Source: Archaeoglobaceae archaeon (GTDB lineage Archaea > Halobacteriota > Archaeoglobi > Archaeoglobales > Archaeoglobaceae). From it: a stretch of DNA of 34,670 nt. The stretch is taken from contig JALSLC010000032.1 of NCBI GenBank assembly GCA_026988525.1, forward strand, positions 1-34,670, written 5' to 3'. The translations under genes and the position numbers were made by a program. Positions 21,798 to 29,949 of this stretch are shown here, in pieces (position 1 is the stretch's first letter; every line of letters starts with the position of its first letter). The notes under the pieces were generated by a model, which saw nothing but the letters and a program-made list of their open reading frames with translations, did not search any database and was not told where the DNA came from.

Positions 21798-22591
21798 ATT
21801 AGATCTCTTAAATTTACAATTGGTGGCATCCTTCTTTTATGAGCATTCTCTTTGACCATTTCAACAACGCTCTTAACTTCTCTTAAACTGGCTCCACTAA
21901 GCTCTACTATCTTCTCTAATTCCTTCTCTCCAACTTCTTTGTCAATTAAGTCGAGCTTTTCCATAGCTATAAGTATTGAGTCCAGAACCTCATAACTTAT
22001 GCCCATCTCACCCTCATCAGTCTGACCTCTCCACAGTCTGGCACTGGGCTTCTTTTTTCTTATGCTCTCTGGTATTTCAAGAAATTCAGCTAATTTGTAA
22101 ACTTCAGTTTTGTACAAATCACCTATTGGTAAAAAGTCAACACCACCGTCTCCATACTTTGTGAAGTATCCTGCTAAGAGTTCGCTTTTGTTTCCAGTTC
22201 CAGCTACGAGCCTGTTCATTAGATTTGCATAGTAATATAAGCAAATCATTCTTATTCTTGGCTTTAGATTTGCTACAGGAATTCCATTCTTACATGAAAG
22301 CAAATTGCATAGAGTATTAACAGCTGGTGAAATTTCAACTATTTTTCTTTCTATCCCCAAATCATCGCACAAGTTTAAAGCATCCTTTACGTCTTCACTC
22401 GGTGTTACACCTTTTTCAGGCATGATTAAGGCTAAAACTCTCTCTTTACCAAGAGCAATACTACACAGTTTGGCAACGCACGCACTATCGATTCCTCCAC
22501 TAACTCCAACTACTACTCCTTCTGCTTTTGCCTCCTTTACATAGTTTGATATAAAATTTGTAATCCTTCTTACAACTTTTTCCCACATCAT
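21794..22591 (-). CDS. nadE: NAD+ synthetase (ammonia-dependent)
   Basis: 265 residues, the single-domain NadE without the glutaminase domain. The PP-loop GVSGGIDSACVA (29-40) is intact, followed by MPEKGVTPSEDVKDA, NLKPRIRMICLYYYAN, GTGNKSELLAGYFTKYGDGG and PSARLWRGQTDEGEMGISYE, all signature segments of the family. It amidates deamido-NAD+ using free ammonia. The start ATG 22591 overlaps the argF stop by one base and has GGAGATGAG upstream, so it is coupled to argF and in turn to the KaiC-like gene. Confidence 0.96.
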   Translation of the reverse strand: MMWEKVVRRITNFISNYVKEAKAEGVVVGVSGGIDSACVAKLCSIALGKERVLALIMPEKGVTPSEDVKDALNLCDDLGIERKIVEISPAVNTLCNLLSCKNGIPVANLKPRIRMICLYYYANLMNRLVAGTGNKSELLAGYFTKYGDGGVDFLPIGDLYKTEVYKLAEFLEIPESIRKKKPSARLWRGQTDEGEMGISYEVLDSILIAMEKLDLIDKEVGEKELEKIVELSGASLREVKSVVEMVKENAHKRRMPPIVNLRDLI

Positions 22592-23520
22592 TAGTTATAC
22601 TCATCTCCTATGAGTTTTAACAGTATCGCCTTCTGTGCATGTAGTCTATTTTCAGCTTGATCAAATATAACTGAATTTGAACCTTCAATTACAGCCTCAG
22701 TTATCTCCTCCCCTCTATGTGCGGGTAAACAGTGCATTACAATAACATCATCTTTCGCATAGTTTACAAGTTTTTCATTTACTTGATAAGGTGTAAAAAC
22801 TTTAATTCTCTCTTCTTTTTCATTCTCTTGTCCCATCGATGTCCATACATCTGTATAAATAACGTCAGCATCTTTTACAGCAGATACTGGATTTTTTTCA
22901 AAAACGATTTTAGCTCCACTCTCTTTTGCAAAGGATTTTGCTTTTTCAACTATTTCTTTGTTTGGTTCATATCCTTTTGGAGTTGATACTATTAAGATCA
23001 TCCCAATTAACGATGCTGCGAGTATTAGGGAATTACATACATTGTTACCATCCCCAACCCATACAACTTTAACGTCTTCTAAACTGCCTTTGTACTCTTT
23101 TATTGTTAACAAGTCTGCTATTATTTGGCAAGGATGTTCTAAGTTGCTGAGTGCATTTATTACAGGTACGCTTGAATATTCTGCAAATTCTAATATAGTT
23201 GAGTGATCTCTCACTCTCATAGTTACTGCGTGAACATAACGGCTCAGAACTCTAGCGGTATCTTTTATTGGCTCACCTCTTCCAAGTTGCAAGTCACTCC
23301 AATTCAAATATAAAGCATGTCCCCCCAAATCGGTCATTGCAACCTCAAAACTTACTCTGGTTCTCGTTGAAGGTAATTCAAATATCATTGCTAAACTTTT
23401 ATTCTTTAAGTAATCTGTTACAACTCCTTTATATCTCTCCAACTTTAACTTCTCTGCTAACTCTATTATTTCGATTAAATCATCACTGCTCAAGTCTGAA
23501 ATTGATATAAGGTGTTGCAT
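22591..23520 (-). CDS. argF: Ornithine carbamoyltransferase
   Basis: 309 residues. Carbamoyl-phosphate motif STRTR (51-55), HPCQIIADL (129-137), DVWTSMG (223-229, the ornithine-side signature) and [10 protein letters not shown] (262-271) identify it as OTC rather than ATCase. The residue before the STRTR loop is LPSTRTR where many OTCs have KPSTRTR; this is a minor variation. It makes citrulline from ornithine and carbamoyl phosphate in arginine synthesis; argH lies at 25695 on the other strand. GAGGTGT five bases before ATG 23520 sets the start. It is the first gene of a coupled minus-strand run with nadE and the KaiC-like gene. Confidence 0.96.
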   Translation of the reverse strand: MQHLISISDLSSDDLIEIIELAEKLKLERYKGVVTDYLKNKSLAMIFELPSTRTRVSFEVAMTDLGGHALYLNWSDLQLGRGEPIKDTARVLSRYVHAVTMRVRDHSTILEFAEYSSVPVINALSNLEHPCQIIADLLTIKEYKGSLEDVKVVWVGDGNNVCNSLILAASLIGMILIVSTPKGYEPNKEIVEKAKSFAKESGAKIVFEKNPVSAVKDADVIYTDVWTSMGQENEKEERIKVFTPYQVNEKLVNYAKDDVIVMHCLPAHRGEEITEAVIEGSNSVIFDQAENRLHAQKAILLKLIGDEYN

Positions 23521-23592
23521 TTTGACACCTCGCTTTTTAGATTAATGAAAAACAAATAACCTTTTTGATTTTTTACTTTTTCCAGAAAACTG

Positions 23593-23602
23593 TTAATAGT
23601 AT
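23593..23602 (+). promoter_or_regulatory. TATA element for the AMMECR1 gene
   Basis: TTAATAGTAT is centred about 24 nt before ATG 23621, with no ribosome binding site between, implying a leaderless transcript. Confidence 0.4.
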
Positions 23603-23620
23603 AACAGGCTATTTAACTCT

Positions 23621-24211
23621 ATGAAACTACTCACTGAAGTTGAAGGAGAAGTGGCAGTAAAATTAGCCAGATCAGCAATAGAGATTTACCTCTCGACAGG
23701 AGAAATCATTCAGGAAAGATATACTGGTGTTTTTGAAGAAAAAAGAGGTGTTTTTACAACACTAACTAAGAGAGGTTTATTGAGGGGTTGTATTGGTTTT
23801 CCCTATCCAATTAAAAGACTTGATGAAGCAATAATAGAATCAGCTATCGCTGCAGCTACACAGGATCCGAGATTCCCGAGAGTTAGGCTTGAAGAAATGG
23901 ATGAAATTTGTGTTGAAGTAACAATTCTTACACCACCTGAAAAGCTAAATGTACCTCCAAAAGATTTGCCCAAGTTTGTTGAAATAGGTAAGCACGGCCT
24001 TATTGTTCAGATGGGGCCCTACTCTGGGTTGCTTTTACCTCAGGTGGCAGTAGAGTTAAATCTTACTCCCGAAGACTTTTTAAGTGAAACTTGTATGAAA
24101 GCGGGGTTATCTCCAGACTGTTGGCTTTCTGGAGCTGAAGTTTACAGATTTGAGGGCCAAATATTTAAGGAAGTTGAACCCAGAGGAAATGTTGTTGAAG
24201 TAAAATTTTAA
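23621..24211 (+). CDS. AMMECR1-domain protein
   Basis: 196 residues covering the whole AMMECR1 domain: [16 protein letters not shown], the invariant [13 protein letters not shown] (53-65), [32 protein letters not shown] and [31 protein letters not shown] follows. The family is universal in archaea and eukaryotes and is structurally known, but its biochemical role is unsettled; in many genomes it neighbours MEMO-type or radical SAM genes, which are not seen here. The next gene is ribosomal protein S8e 51 nt downstream, with its own promoter. Confidence 0.93.
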   Translation: MKLLTEVEGEVAVKLARSAIEIYLSTGEIIQERYTGVFEEKRGVFTTLTKRGLLRGCIGFPYPIKRLDEAIIESAIAAATQDPRFPRVRLEEMDEICVEVTILTPPEKLNVPPKDLPKFVEIGKHGLIVQMGPYSGLLLPQVAVELNLTPEDFLSETCMKAGLSPDCWLSGAEVYRFEGQIFKEVEPRGNVVEVKF

Positions 24212-24216
24212 TGGGC

Positions 24217-24227
24217 AAAATATATTA
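24217..24227 (+). promoter_or_regulatory. rps8e promoter TATA box
   Basis: AAAATATATTA is nearly identical to the tRNA-Met promoter element at 6219. It lies about 40 nt before ATG 24263, giving a short leader that carries the GGGGTGA ribosome binding site. Confidence 0.6.
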
Positions 24228-24262
24228 ATTTCAGCTTGCTGGATGTTGTTGGGGTGATGTTC

Positions 24263-24643
24263 ATGCACTGGCATGGAAGGAGTAGAAGGTCATATACTGG
24301 AAAACTGTTAAAACCTTTTAGAAAAAAGAGAAAGTATGAGCTTGGTAGAGATCAGGTGGAAACATTAATTGGTGATAGAAAAATAAAGAAAGTTAGAGTT
24401 AGAGGCGGTAATTTTAAAATAAAAGTGTTTAGAGACAAGTACGCTAACGTTTACATACCAAAAGAAGGAAAAGTCGTAAAAGCTGAGATTTTATCAGTAG
24501 TTGAAAATCCCGCACACGTCCACTATGCCAGAAGAAACGTTATTACTAAGGGAGCTATAATTAAAACAAATGTTGGAGAAGCCAAGGTTACAAGCAGACC
24601 AAATCAGCATGGGGTTATTAATGCAATTTTGATAGAACAATAA
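24263..24643 (+). CDS. rps8e: 30S ribosomal protein S8e
   Basis: 126 residues with the characteristic start MHWHGRSRRSYTGKLLKP followed by KKRKYELGRDQVETLIGDRK, RVRGGNFKIKVFRDKYANVY, ENPAHVHYARRNVITKGAII and the final TSRPNQHGVINAILIEQ, all as in archaeal S8e. It is a small-subunit protein. ORF-initial ATG/TTG codons upstream (for example 24257) are in frame, but GGGGTGA at 24251-24257 and the conserved N-terminus place the start at ATG 24263. Its stop overlaps the start of the exchanger-like gene by one base (TAATG), so the two are coupled. Confidence 0.97.
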   Translation: MHWHGRSRRSYTGKLLKPFRKKRKYELGRDQVETLIGDRKIKKVRVRGGNFKIKVFRDKYANVYIPKEGKVVKAEILSVVENPAHVHYARRNVITKGAIIKTNVGEAKVTSRPNQHGVINAILIEQ

Positions 24644-25632
24644 TGCTGTTTCATTCGCTTTTTGAGTTATTTTTTGGAATGTTGTTAGTTCTTTTTTCAG
24701 CTTTAACTTTTGTAAACGCTGTTGAATTTATTGGTTGTGAATTAAAGCTTGGAAGTTCATTTGTTGGGACAATATTATCCCCTCTTTTTACATCTCTTCC
24801 AGAGCTTATAGTTTTTGTAGTTGCACTGGTTTCCGGTGTAAGGGGAGGGGAAGAAATCAGTATAGGCACTATATTTGGCCAGCCCTTTATGGCCTCAAGT
24901 CTATCTTACAGCCTTGTTGGAATTGCTACTTTGTTGGGTTACTTGAGAGGTAAAAGAGTTAGCCCAAATCTTAAAGTGGATAAAACCTTGTTCTTCCCTT
25001 ATGCTTTTGTAACAATTTTGTTTCCGTTAACACTCATTCCCGGCTTTGAAAAAAGCATGAAACTTTTTTTTGGAGTCTTATTTCTTTTGGGATTTATACT
25101 TTATTCGATATTGATGTATCTAAAAAGAAGTAGTGGTATAATAGAGGAGTCGGAAGAATTATATTTTGGAAAATTTTTACCTGAAAACGTTTATTCTGCT
25201 TTAATACAATTGCTTGTAGCTGTAATTATTTTGTATTATGGATCTGAAAGATTAGTTTCAGCTGTATCAAATCTATCTGCTCTTACTGGAATAAGTCCTC
25301 TTGGAATTTCTTTAATTTTAATTCCAGCAGCTACTGCAATACCTGAGACTGCAAGTGCCATAGTTTGGGGTTATAGAGGTAAAGATACTTTGAGTCTCGG
25401 TTCTCTTGTCGGGGAAAAAATACTTTACTCAACATTTTATCCCGGAATCGCATTAGTTGTAACGAGCTGGAAAATAGATGATCATGCGTTTTTTAGTGTT
25501 TTAACAACAACTATTATCTCATTTTTGATACTGTACTATATAAGGAAGGAAGAAATACCTTGGAGTGTGCTTTTAACTGGTATGTTTTTCTTTTTTGTTT
25601 ACTCTATCCTCATATTTGTTTTCCATTCTTAG
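24643..25632 (+). CDS. Sodium/calcium-exchanger-like (CaCA superfamily) membrane protein
   Basis: 329 residues with about ten TM segments. Two alpha-repeats are recognisable: SSFVGTILSPLFTSLPELIV (about 37-56) and SPLGISLILIPAATAIPETA, each with the central (S/A)xPE motif, in which Glu coordinates the transported cation in CaCA exchangers. Between them is a charged loop (IIEESEELYFG) with a short acidic patch. The pattern supports a cation/proton or cation/sodium exchanger, but the ion cannot be read from sequence and the second repeat's AATAIPE departs from the usual GTSLPE. It is coupled to rps8e by one-base overlap, which is unusual for a transporter. Confidence 0.78.
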   Translation: MLFHSLFELFFGMLLVLFSALTFVNAVEFIGCELKLGSSFVGTILSPLFTSLPELIVFVVALVSGVRGGEEISIGTIFGQPFMASSLSYSLVGIATLLGYLRGKRVSPNLKVDKTLFFPYAFVTILFPLTLIPGFEKSMKLFFGVLFLLGFILYSILMYLKRSSGIIEESEELYFGKFLPENVYSALIQLLVAVIILYYGSERLVSAVSNLSALTGISPLGISLILIPAATAIPETASAIVWGYRGKDTLSLGSLVGEKILYSTFYPGIALVVTSWKIDDHAFFSVLTTTIISFLILYYIRKEEIPWSVLLTGMFFFFVYSILIFVFHS

Positions 25633-25662
25633 ATTTTGTTATGTAGGAATTTTCAATTAAAA

Positions 25663-25673
25663 GTTTTAAAAAC
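25663..25673 (+). promoter_or_regulatory. argH promoter TATA element
   Basis: GTTTTAAAAAC is centred about 27 nt before ATG 25695, with no ribosome binding site near the ATG, implying a leaderless message. Confidence 0.45.
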
Positions 25674-25694
25674 TCCAACTTTAATGTAAAGTTT

Positions 25695-27140
25695 ATGGTA
25701 GTTAGAAGTAGAATGGAAAAGGAGATGGACAAGCTGGCTCTTGAATTGACTTCTTCCCTTAAACATGATGTAAATATATGGGCTTACGATATACTTGTTG
25801 ATATTGCACATGTTATTGGTTTATTAGAGCAAGGTCATTTGGAGGAGAAAGATGCGGCAAAAATTGTTGCAGCTTTAATGCAGATAGCAGATGAAATTGG
25901 TAAAGAGGGGATACCTAACAAGGGAGAAGATGTGCATGAAGCAATTGAAGCGAGGGTAATAGAATTGGTTGGAGAAGCTGGAATGAAAATGCACACTGCA
26001 AGAAGTAGAAACGATGAAGTAGCAACATGTCTAAGAATGTTTGCAAGAGAGGGTGTACTATCTCTTGCTATGACTATATTAGAACTTAGAAAAGCTTTGA
26101 TAGAAAAGGCAGAAGAGAACCTAAACGTTTTAATGCCGGGTTTTACCCATTTACAATACGCTCAACCCACTAAGCTATCTCACCATCTTATAGCCTTACA
26201 TGACATGTTGGAGAGAAGTTTTGAAAGGTGCATTCAAGCTTTTGATAGGATAAACCTCTGCCCTCTCGGTTCAGCCGCTTTTGCATCAACTTCCTTTAGA
26301 CTTAACAGAAAGTACGTGTCTGACTTACTTGGATTTGATGGAATAGTTGAGAATAGTGAAGATGCTGTTTCTTCAAGAGATTTTCTAATAGAAGCAATTT
26401 TTGTTGCATCTGAAAGCTGTCTAACTCTTAGCAGGTTGGCTGAAGAATTAATACTTTGGTCATCTGAGTTTGATTTTGTGGAAATACCTGATGAATACGC
26501 TTCTTCATCATCCATAATGCCACAAAAAAAGAATCCAGATGTAGCAGAAATAATTAGGGCCAAATCCGGCAAACTATTGGGTGAGCTAACTTCTGCAATG
26601 TCTATATACAAAGCAATGCCTTTAGCATACAATAGAGATTTTCAAGAAATGAACCCTCTACTCTACAGCAGTTTAAAAGATTCTTGTTTAAGTTTTAAAG
26701 TTTTTGCAGAAATGTTCCGTAAAATACGTTTCAAAACAGAGGTCATGGAAGAAAAAGCGGGAAAGGGTTTTGCTTCAGCAACTCATATAGCAGAGGAGTT
26801 GACAAAAAGAGGAGTTCCATTCAGGAAAGCACATCAAATAGTGGGAAAGCTAAGCAAATGTAAACCGAGTTACGAAAAGCTAATAGAAATTATGAATGAG
26901 TTTGGTTGTGAGCAAAAGATAGAAAGGGAGGAATTCGAAAAGTGGTTAGACGTTAAAAACGTTGTTGAAAGTAGAGATGTTTTGGGAGGGACTTCTGAAA
27001 AAGCTGTAAAAGAAATGTTAGAAAAGAGAAAGAAAAAAATCGAAGAAGATGAGAAAAAAGTTAAAGAGAGAGAAGAAAGAATAGTTAAAGCGATAGAAAG
27101 GCTAAGGAGCTTAGCTGTGGAGCTTGTTGAAAAGCTTTGA
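25695..27140 (+). CDS. argH: Argininosuccinate lyase
   Basis: 481 residues of the fumarase/ASL superfamily. Motifs: KLALELTSSLKHDVNIWAYD near the start, MKMHTARSRNDEVATCLRMF (the TARSRND region), MPGFTHLQYAQPT, and the catalytic-loop signature SSSIMPQKKNPDVAEIIRAK (GSSxMPxKxN type, with Ser for the first Gly). It cleaves argininosuccinate to arginine and fumarate. The C-terminal 50 residues are a long Lys/Glu coiled coil (KEMLEKRKKKIEEDEKKVKE), longer than in most ASLs. ATG 25695 is close to a TATA element and no closer alternative fits. It completes, with argF at 22591, two of the late arginine steps; argG is outside the window. Confidence 0.95.
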   Translation: MVVRSRMEKEMDKLALELTSSLKHDVNIWAYDILVDIAHVIGLLEQGHLEEKDAAKIVAALMQIADEIGKEGIPNKGEDVHEAIEARVIELVGEAGMKMHTARSRNDEVATCLRMFAREGVLSLAMTILELRKALIEKAEENLNVLMPGFTHLQYAQPTKLSHHLIALHDMLERSFERCIQAFDRINLCPLGSAAFASTSFRLNRKYVSDLLGFDGIVENSEDAVSSRDFLIEAIFVASESCLTLSRLAEELILWSSEFDFVEIPDEYASSSSIMPQKKNPDVAEIIRAKSGKLLGELTSAMSIYKAMPLAYNRDFQEMNPLLYSSLKDSCLSFKVFAEMFRKIRFKTEVMEEKAGKGFASATHIAEELTKRGVPFRKAHQIVGKLSKCKPSYEKLIEIMNEFGCEQKIEREEFEKWLDVKNVVESRDVLGGTSEKAVKEMLEKRKKKIEEDEKKVKEREERIVKAIERLRSLAVELVEKL

Positions 27141-27151
27141 AGAAGTAAAAG

Positions 27152-27160
27152 TTTATTAAT
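27152..27160 (+). promoter_or_regulatory. TATA element for the pilin-LamG gene
   Basis: TTTATTAAT is centred about 29 nt before ATG 27185, followed by a second A/T-rich patch TTTAAATA at 27163. Spacing suggests a leaderless or nearly leaderless mRNA. Confidence 0.35.
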
Positions 27161-27184
27161 TTTTTAAATAATTTTGAAAGCAAG

Positions 27185-28297
27185 ATGAAGCTTACGAGAG
27201 ATGAAAAGTCAGTCTCACCTTTAATCGGTACGGTAATTATGCTATTGATTACTGTAGTCTTAGCTGCTGCAATTTTAAAGTATTCAAACGTGTTTATTCA
27301 ATCACCTCCAAGTGTAGCTCTTGACGTCGAGCTTTACACTGTAAACAAAGCAAATGCCACAAAAGTAGTGATAAAGGACTTAGGTGGCAATCTTTACTTC
27401 AAAAACAGACACGTTTGGATTTTCTTAAACGGTCGAAAATTCGATTTTAGACCTTTTACTGAAAGGGGTTATCTCTCAGCAGGAGACGTAGGAATATTAG
27501 TCGTTCCTTACGGCACTAAGGTAAACAAGGTGGTTACAGTTAAGCTTGCTATCGGTGGAACTATCATTTTTTCGGACGAATATTCAGAGATATTTTACTC
27601 TAAAAGAGTTATAGTCCAAAAAGCCAAACAAATCGAAAATGGATTGTTAGCGGAATGGCATTTCGAAGAAGGAGTAAATCAACTCAAAAACGATCCAGAT
27701 GGCGATGGATATACAATTTACGACCTATCTGGAAGAAATATTAACGGAGGCTTCACTTATGGAGTTTGGTCGAACGACAACTACGTAAATGGAATAAATG
27801 GAAAAGCTATACACTTTGACGGAGTTAATGACTACGTTTGGATAGACTACTCTTTAAAGGATAAGATAAGCCCAACGAAACAGGTAACGTACGAAGCTTG
27901 GATATATCCGGAAGATACGAGCAAGTTGCAAGACATAATTTTAAACGGAGCGTGGTACAGAAGAGTCATTGTTGGTTACGGAAAAATTGGATTTGAATTA
28001 ATGATTAACAATAAGACCAAGCTACTATGGTCTAACACTAATATCCAACCAAACAAATGGTACTACGTAGTAGCGACTTACGACGGTTCTAAGATGAAGC
28101 TGTATATAAACGGTAAACTCGATAGCGAATTGCCTGCATCCGGTTCAATTGGTAGCCCTTACACCAGCACGTACATAGGTGCACAACCACCAAAAGAGTG
28201 CTTCAAAGGTATAATAGATGAAGTTTATATATGGGATAGAGCGTTAACGCCAAAAGAGATTAAAGAAAGATATGAAATGTACGCGAACTCTATATAA
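27185..28297 (+). CDS. Archaeal type IV pilin-like protein fused to a LamG (concanavalin A-like) domain
   Basis: 370 residues. Residues 1-35 are a type III signal/pilin N-terminus: a charged start MKLTRDEKSVSPLIGTVIML, then a hydrophobic LITVVLAAAIL, as in archaeal pilins processed by a prepilin peptidase near Lys8/Ser9. Residues 40-150 are a beta-rich pilin-like region. From about 153 (NGLLAEWHFEEG) to 365 there is a LamG/jelly-roll fold: GINGKAIHFDGVNDYVWIDY, YEAWIYPED, NKWYYVVATYDGSKMKLYIN and FKGIIDEVYIWDRALTPKE. DPDGDG (170-175) is a likely Ca2+ loop. A pilin carrying a carbohydrate-binding-type module would be a surface adhesin. The next gene, a GH114-like enzyme, overlaps its end. CpG-rich codon use sets it apart from flanking genes. 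Confidence 0.85.
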   Translation: MKLTRDEKSVSPLIGTVIMLLITVVLAAAILKYSNVFIQSPPSVALDVELYTVNKANATKVVIKDLGGNLYFKNRHVWIFLNGRKFDFRPFTERGYLSAGDVGILVVPYGTKVNKVVTVKLAIGGTIIFSDEYSEIFYSKRVIVQKAKQIENGLLAEWHFEEGVNQLKNDPDGDGYTIYDLSGRNINGGFTYGVWSNDNYVNGINGKAIHFDGVNDYVWIDYSLKDKISPTKQVTYEAWIYPEDTSKLQDIILNGAWYRRVIVGYGKIGFELMINNKTKLLWSNTNIQPNKWYYVVATYDGSKMKLYINGKLDSELPASGSIGSPYTSTYIGAQPPKECFKGIIDEVYIWDRALTPKEIKERYEMYANSI

Positions 28298-29126
28298 GAT
28301 TTTAATCGTTATAGTACTTTTAACGTTCATAGTCTTAACGTTGTCAAAATTCGTGTGTGAACGTAAGCAAAACGAAAGTATGCTAAGCACTTTAAATTCC
28401 GTTGAAAGTATAAAAAACTATGCAGTTTACTATGGAAAAGATAGAATCGATAGACTTTCTAACTTCGACTTAGTTATAGTACAGCCGGAAGAGTATTCTA
28501 AAAAAGAAATAGAAACTCTGAAAAAACACAAAACGATAGTTTTAGCATATCTAAGCTTGGGAGAAGTAAGTGAACGATACCTTAAGTACGCAAAAGGATG
28601 CATCGTAGGAAAAAACAAAAATTGGAATACATACTACGTAAACGTGTCTTGCAAAAAGTGGCAGAATTTTATACTAAACAAAGCAATCCCAAGCATTTTG
28701 AACAAGGGTTTTAACGGGTTATTCTTAGATTGCGTTGATGTGGATAAGATGACAACTAAAAAAGGAATGGTAAATTTAATAAAAAAGATACGGCAAAAAT
28801 ATCCATACATTATTTTAATCCAAAATAGAGGATTTAGTATTATAAACGAAACTGCACCTTACGTAAACGGCGTTTTGTTCGAGTGCTTTACCACCCACTA
28901 CAACTGGTCTTCTAAAAAATACGAGTTGTGGAAAGGAGAAGATTTAAAATGGATCGAGATAAAAGCAAAAGAATTGCTAAGACTAAAAAAGAAGTACGGT
29001 TTGGTAGTACTAACACTTGACTACGCTGAAAACAAAACGCTAAAAAAAGTTTGTTTAAAACACGCTGAAAAATATAGGTTTATACCGTATGTTTCAAATA
29101 TTTACTTAAATAAAATATTAAATTAG
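28272..29126 (+). CDS. Membrane-anchored GH114/TM1410-like (endo-alpha-1,4-polygalactosaminidase-type) protein
   Basis: 284 residues. A single hydrophobic segment (about 10-26) serves as an uncleaved or lipid-like anchor; Cys29 follows it. The remainder resembles the TM1410/GH114 TIM-barrel family: VYYGKDRIDRLSNFDLVIVQ, TIVLAYLSLGEVSE, KGFNGLFLDCVDVD (Asp153/Asp156) and YVNGVLFECFTTHYNW (Glu204), the segments carrying the proposed acidic catalytic residues. GH114 enzymes cleave alpha-1,4-galactosamine polymers; many archaeal members are uncharacterised. It starts within the 3' end of the pilin-LamG gene (26-nt overlap), so the two are probably made together and both are exported. Same CpG-rich codon use as that gene. 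Confidence 0.78.
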   Translation: MKCTRTLYKILIVIVLLTFIVLTLSKFVCERKQNESMLSTLNSVESIKNYAVYYGKDRIDRLSNFDLVIVQPEEYSKKEIETLKKHKTIVLAYLSLGEVSERYLKYAKGCIVGKNKNWNTYYVNVSCKKWQNFILNKAIPSILNKGFNGLFLDCVDVDKMTTKKGMVNLIKKIRQKYPYIILIQNRGFSIINETAPYVNGVLFECFTTHYNWSSKKYELWKGEDLKWIEIKAKELLRLKKKYGLVVLTLDYAENKTLKKVCLKHAEKYRFIPYVSNIYLNKILN

Positions 29127-29148
29127 GATAAAAACTATGTAACGGCAA

Positions 29149-29158
29149 GTTTTTTTAG
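29149..29158 (+). terminator. T tract after the GH114-like gene
   Basis: AGTTTTTTTA in the 55-nt gap between the GH114-like gene and the HAD gene could terminate the upstream transcript. It may also be the TATA-like element for the GTG-started HAD gene about 28 nt downstream. A 6-bp inverted repeat ACGGCA/TGCCGT (29142-29147 and 29183-29188) flanks it. Confidence 0.35.
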
Positions 29159-29181
29159 AGACGAAACGAGAAATAAAAAAC

Positions 29182-29949
29182 GTGCCGTACATACTGGACA
29201 TTGACGGGGTTATTTGTAGAGGTAGTAAGCCAATAGTAGAAGGCATAAAGGCTGTAAAGCTCCTAATTGATAGAGGTGAAAAGTTCGTTTTCGTATCGAA
29301 TAATTCTACAAGGAGCAGAAGGATGCTTTTAGAGAGATTTAGAAGTTTTGGTCTTGACGTAAGTGAAGATAAAATAGTAGTCGCTACTTATGCAACATCT
29401 ATATATTTAAAAAAGAGATATGGGAAATTGAAAATATTTACTACTGGTGAAAAAGGATTGATAGACGAGTTGAAACTGGCTGGACATGAAATAGTTGATT
29501 ATGATGATGCTGAATGTTTGGTTGTAGCATCTAATAGAAATCTCGATTACAATTTAATGACTAAAGCGTTAAGGTGTTGCATGAAAGCAGATATATATGT
29601 GGCTACAAATCCTGATAAAATATTTCCCGGGTGGGATGGCCCAATTCCCGGTACTGGGATGATAATTGGTGCATTATATTGGATGACTTCAAGAATGCCT
29701 GATGCAATAGTTGGTAAGCCCTCTGAAATAATAATGAATGAAGCTTTGAGTAAACTTAAGTGTAAAAATGCAGTAGTTGTAGGCGATCAGATAGATGTGG
29801 ATGTAGTAGCAGGGAAAAAAATTGGTTGTAAAACTGCATTAGTTTTAACGGGGGTAACTACTCGCGATAATTTGAAGAAAATGATAGAAAAGTACGGAAA
29901 ACCAGACTACATTGCAGATAATTTATTTCAATTGGTTAAAAATCTTTAA
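29182..29949 (+). CDS. HAD-superfamily phosphatase, NagD/class IIA type
   Basis: 255 residues. The N-terminus MPYILDIDGVICRGSKPIVE has the HAD nucleophile DxD (Asp6/Asp8), followed by motif II FVFVSNNSTRSR, the class IIA cap DYDDAECLVVASNRNLDYN, AIVGKPSEIIMNEAL and the motif IV-type VVVGDQIDVDVVAGKKIGCK. These enzymes dephosphorylate small metabolites such as phosphoglycolate, nucleotides or p-nitrophenyl phosphate; the in vivo substrate here is unknown. The start is GTG 29182; no ATG lies in frame upstream. Its stop overlaps the converging Lrp-type regulator by 14 nt. Confidence 0.9.
   Translation: MPYILDIDGVICRGSKPIVEGIKAVKLLIDRGEKFVFVSNNSTRSRRMLLERFRSFGLDVSEDKIVVATYATSIYLKKRYGKLKIFTTGEKGLIDELKLAGHEIVDYDDAECLVVASNRNLDYNLMTKALRCCMKADIYVATNPDKIFPGWDGPIPGTGMIIGALYWMTSRMPDAIVGKPSEIIMNEALSKLKCKNAVVVGDQIDVDVVAGKKIGCKTALVLTGVTTRDNLKKMIEKYGKPDYIADNLFQLVKNL

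Noticed and set aside
23621-24211. AMMECR1 protein as part of a MEMO/radical-SAM cluster
   Set aside because: Neither partner gene is present in the neighbourhood here.
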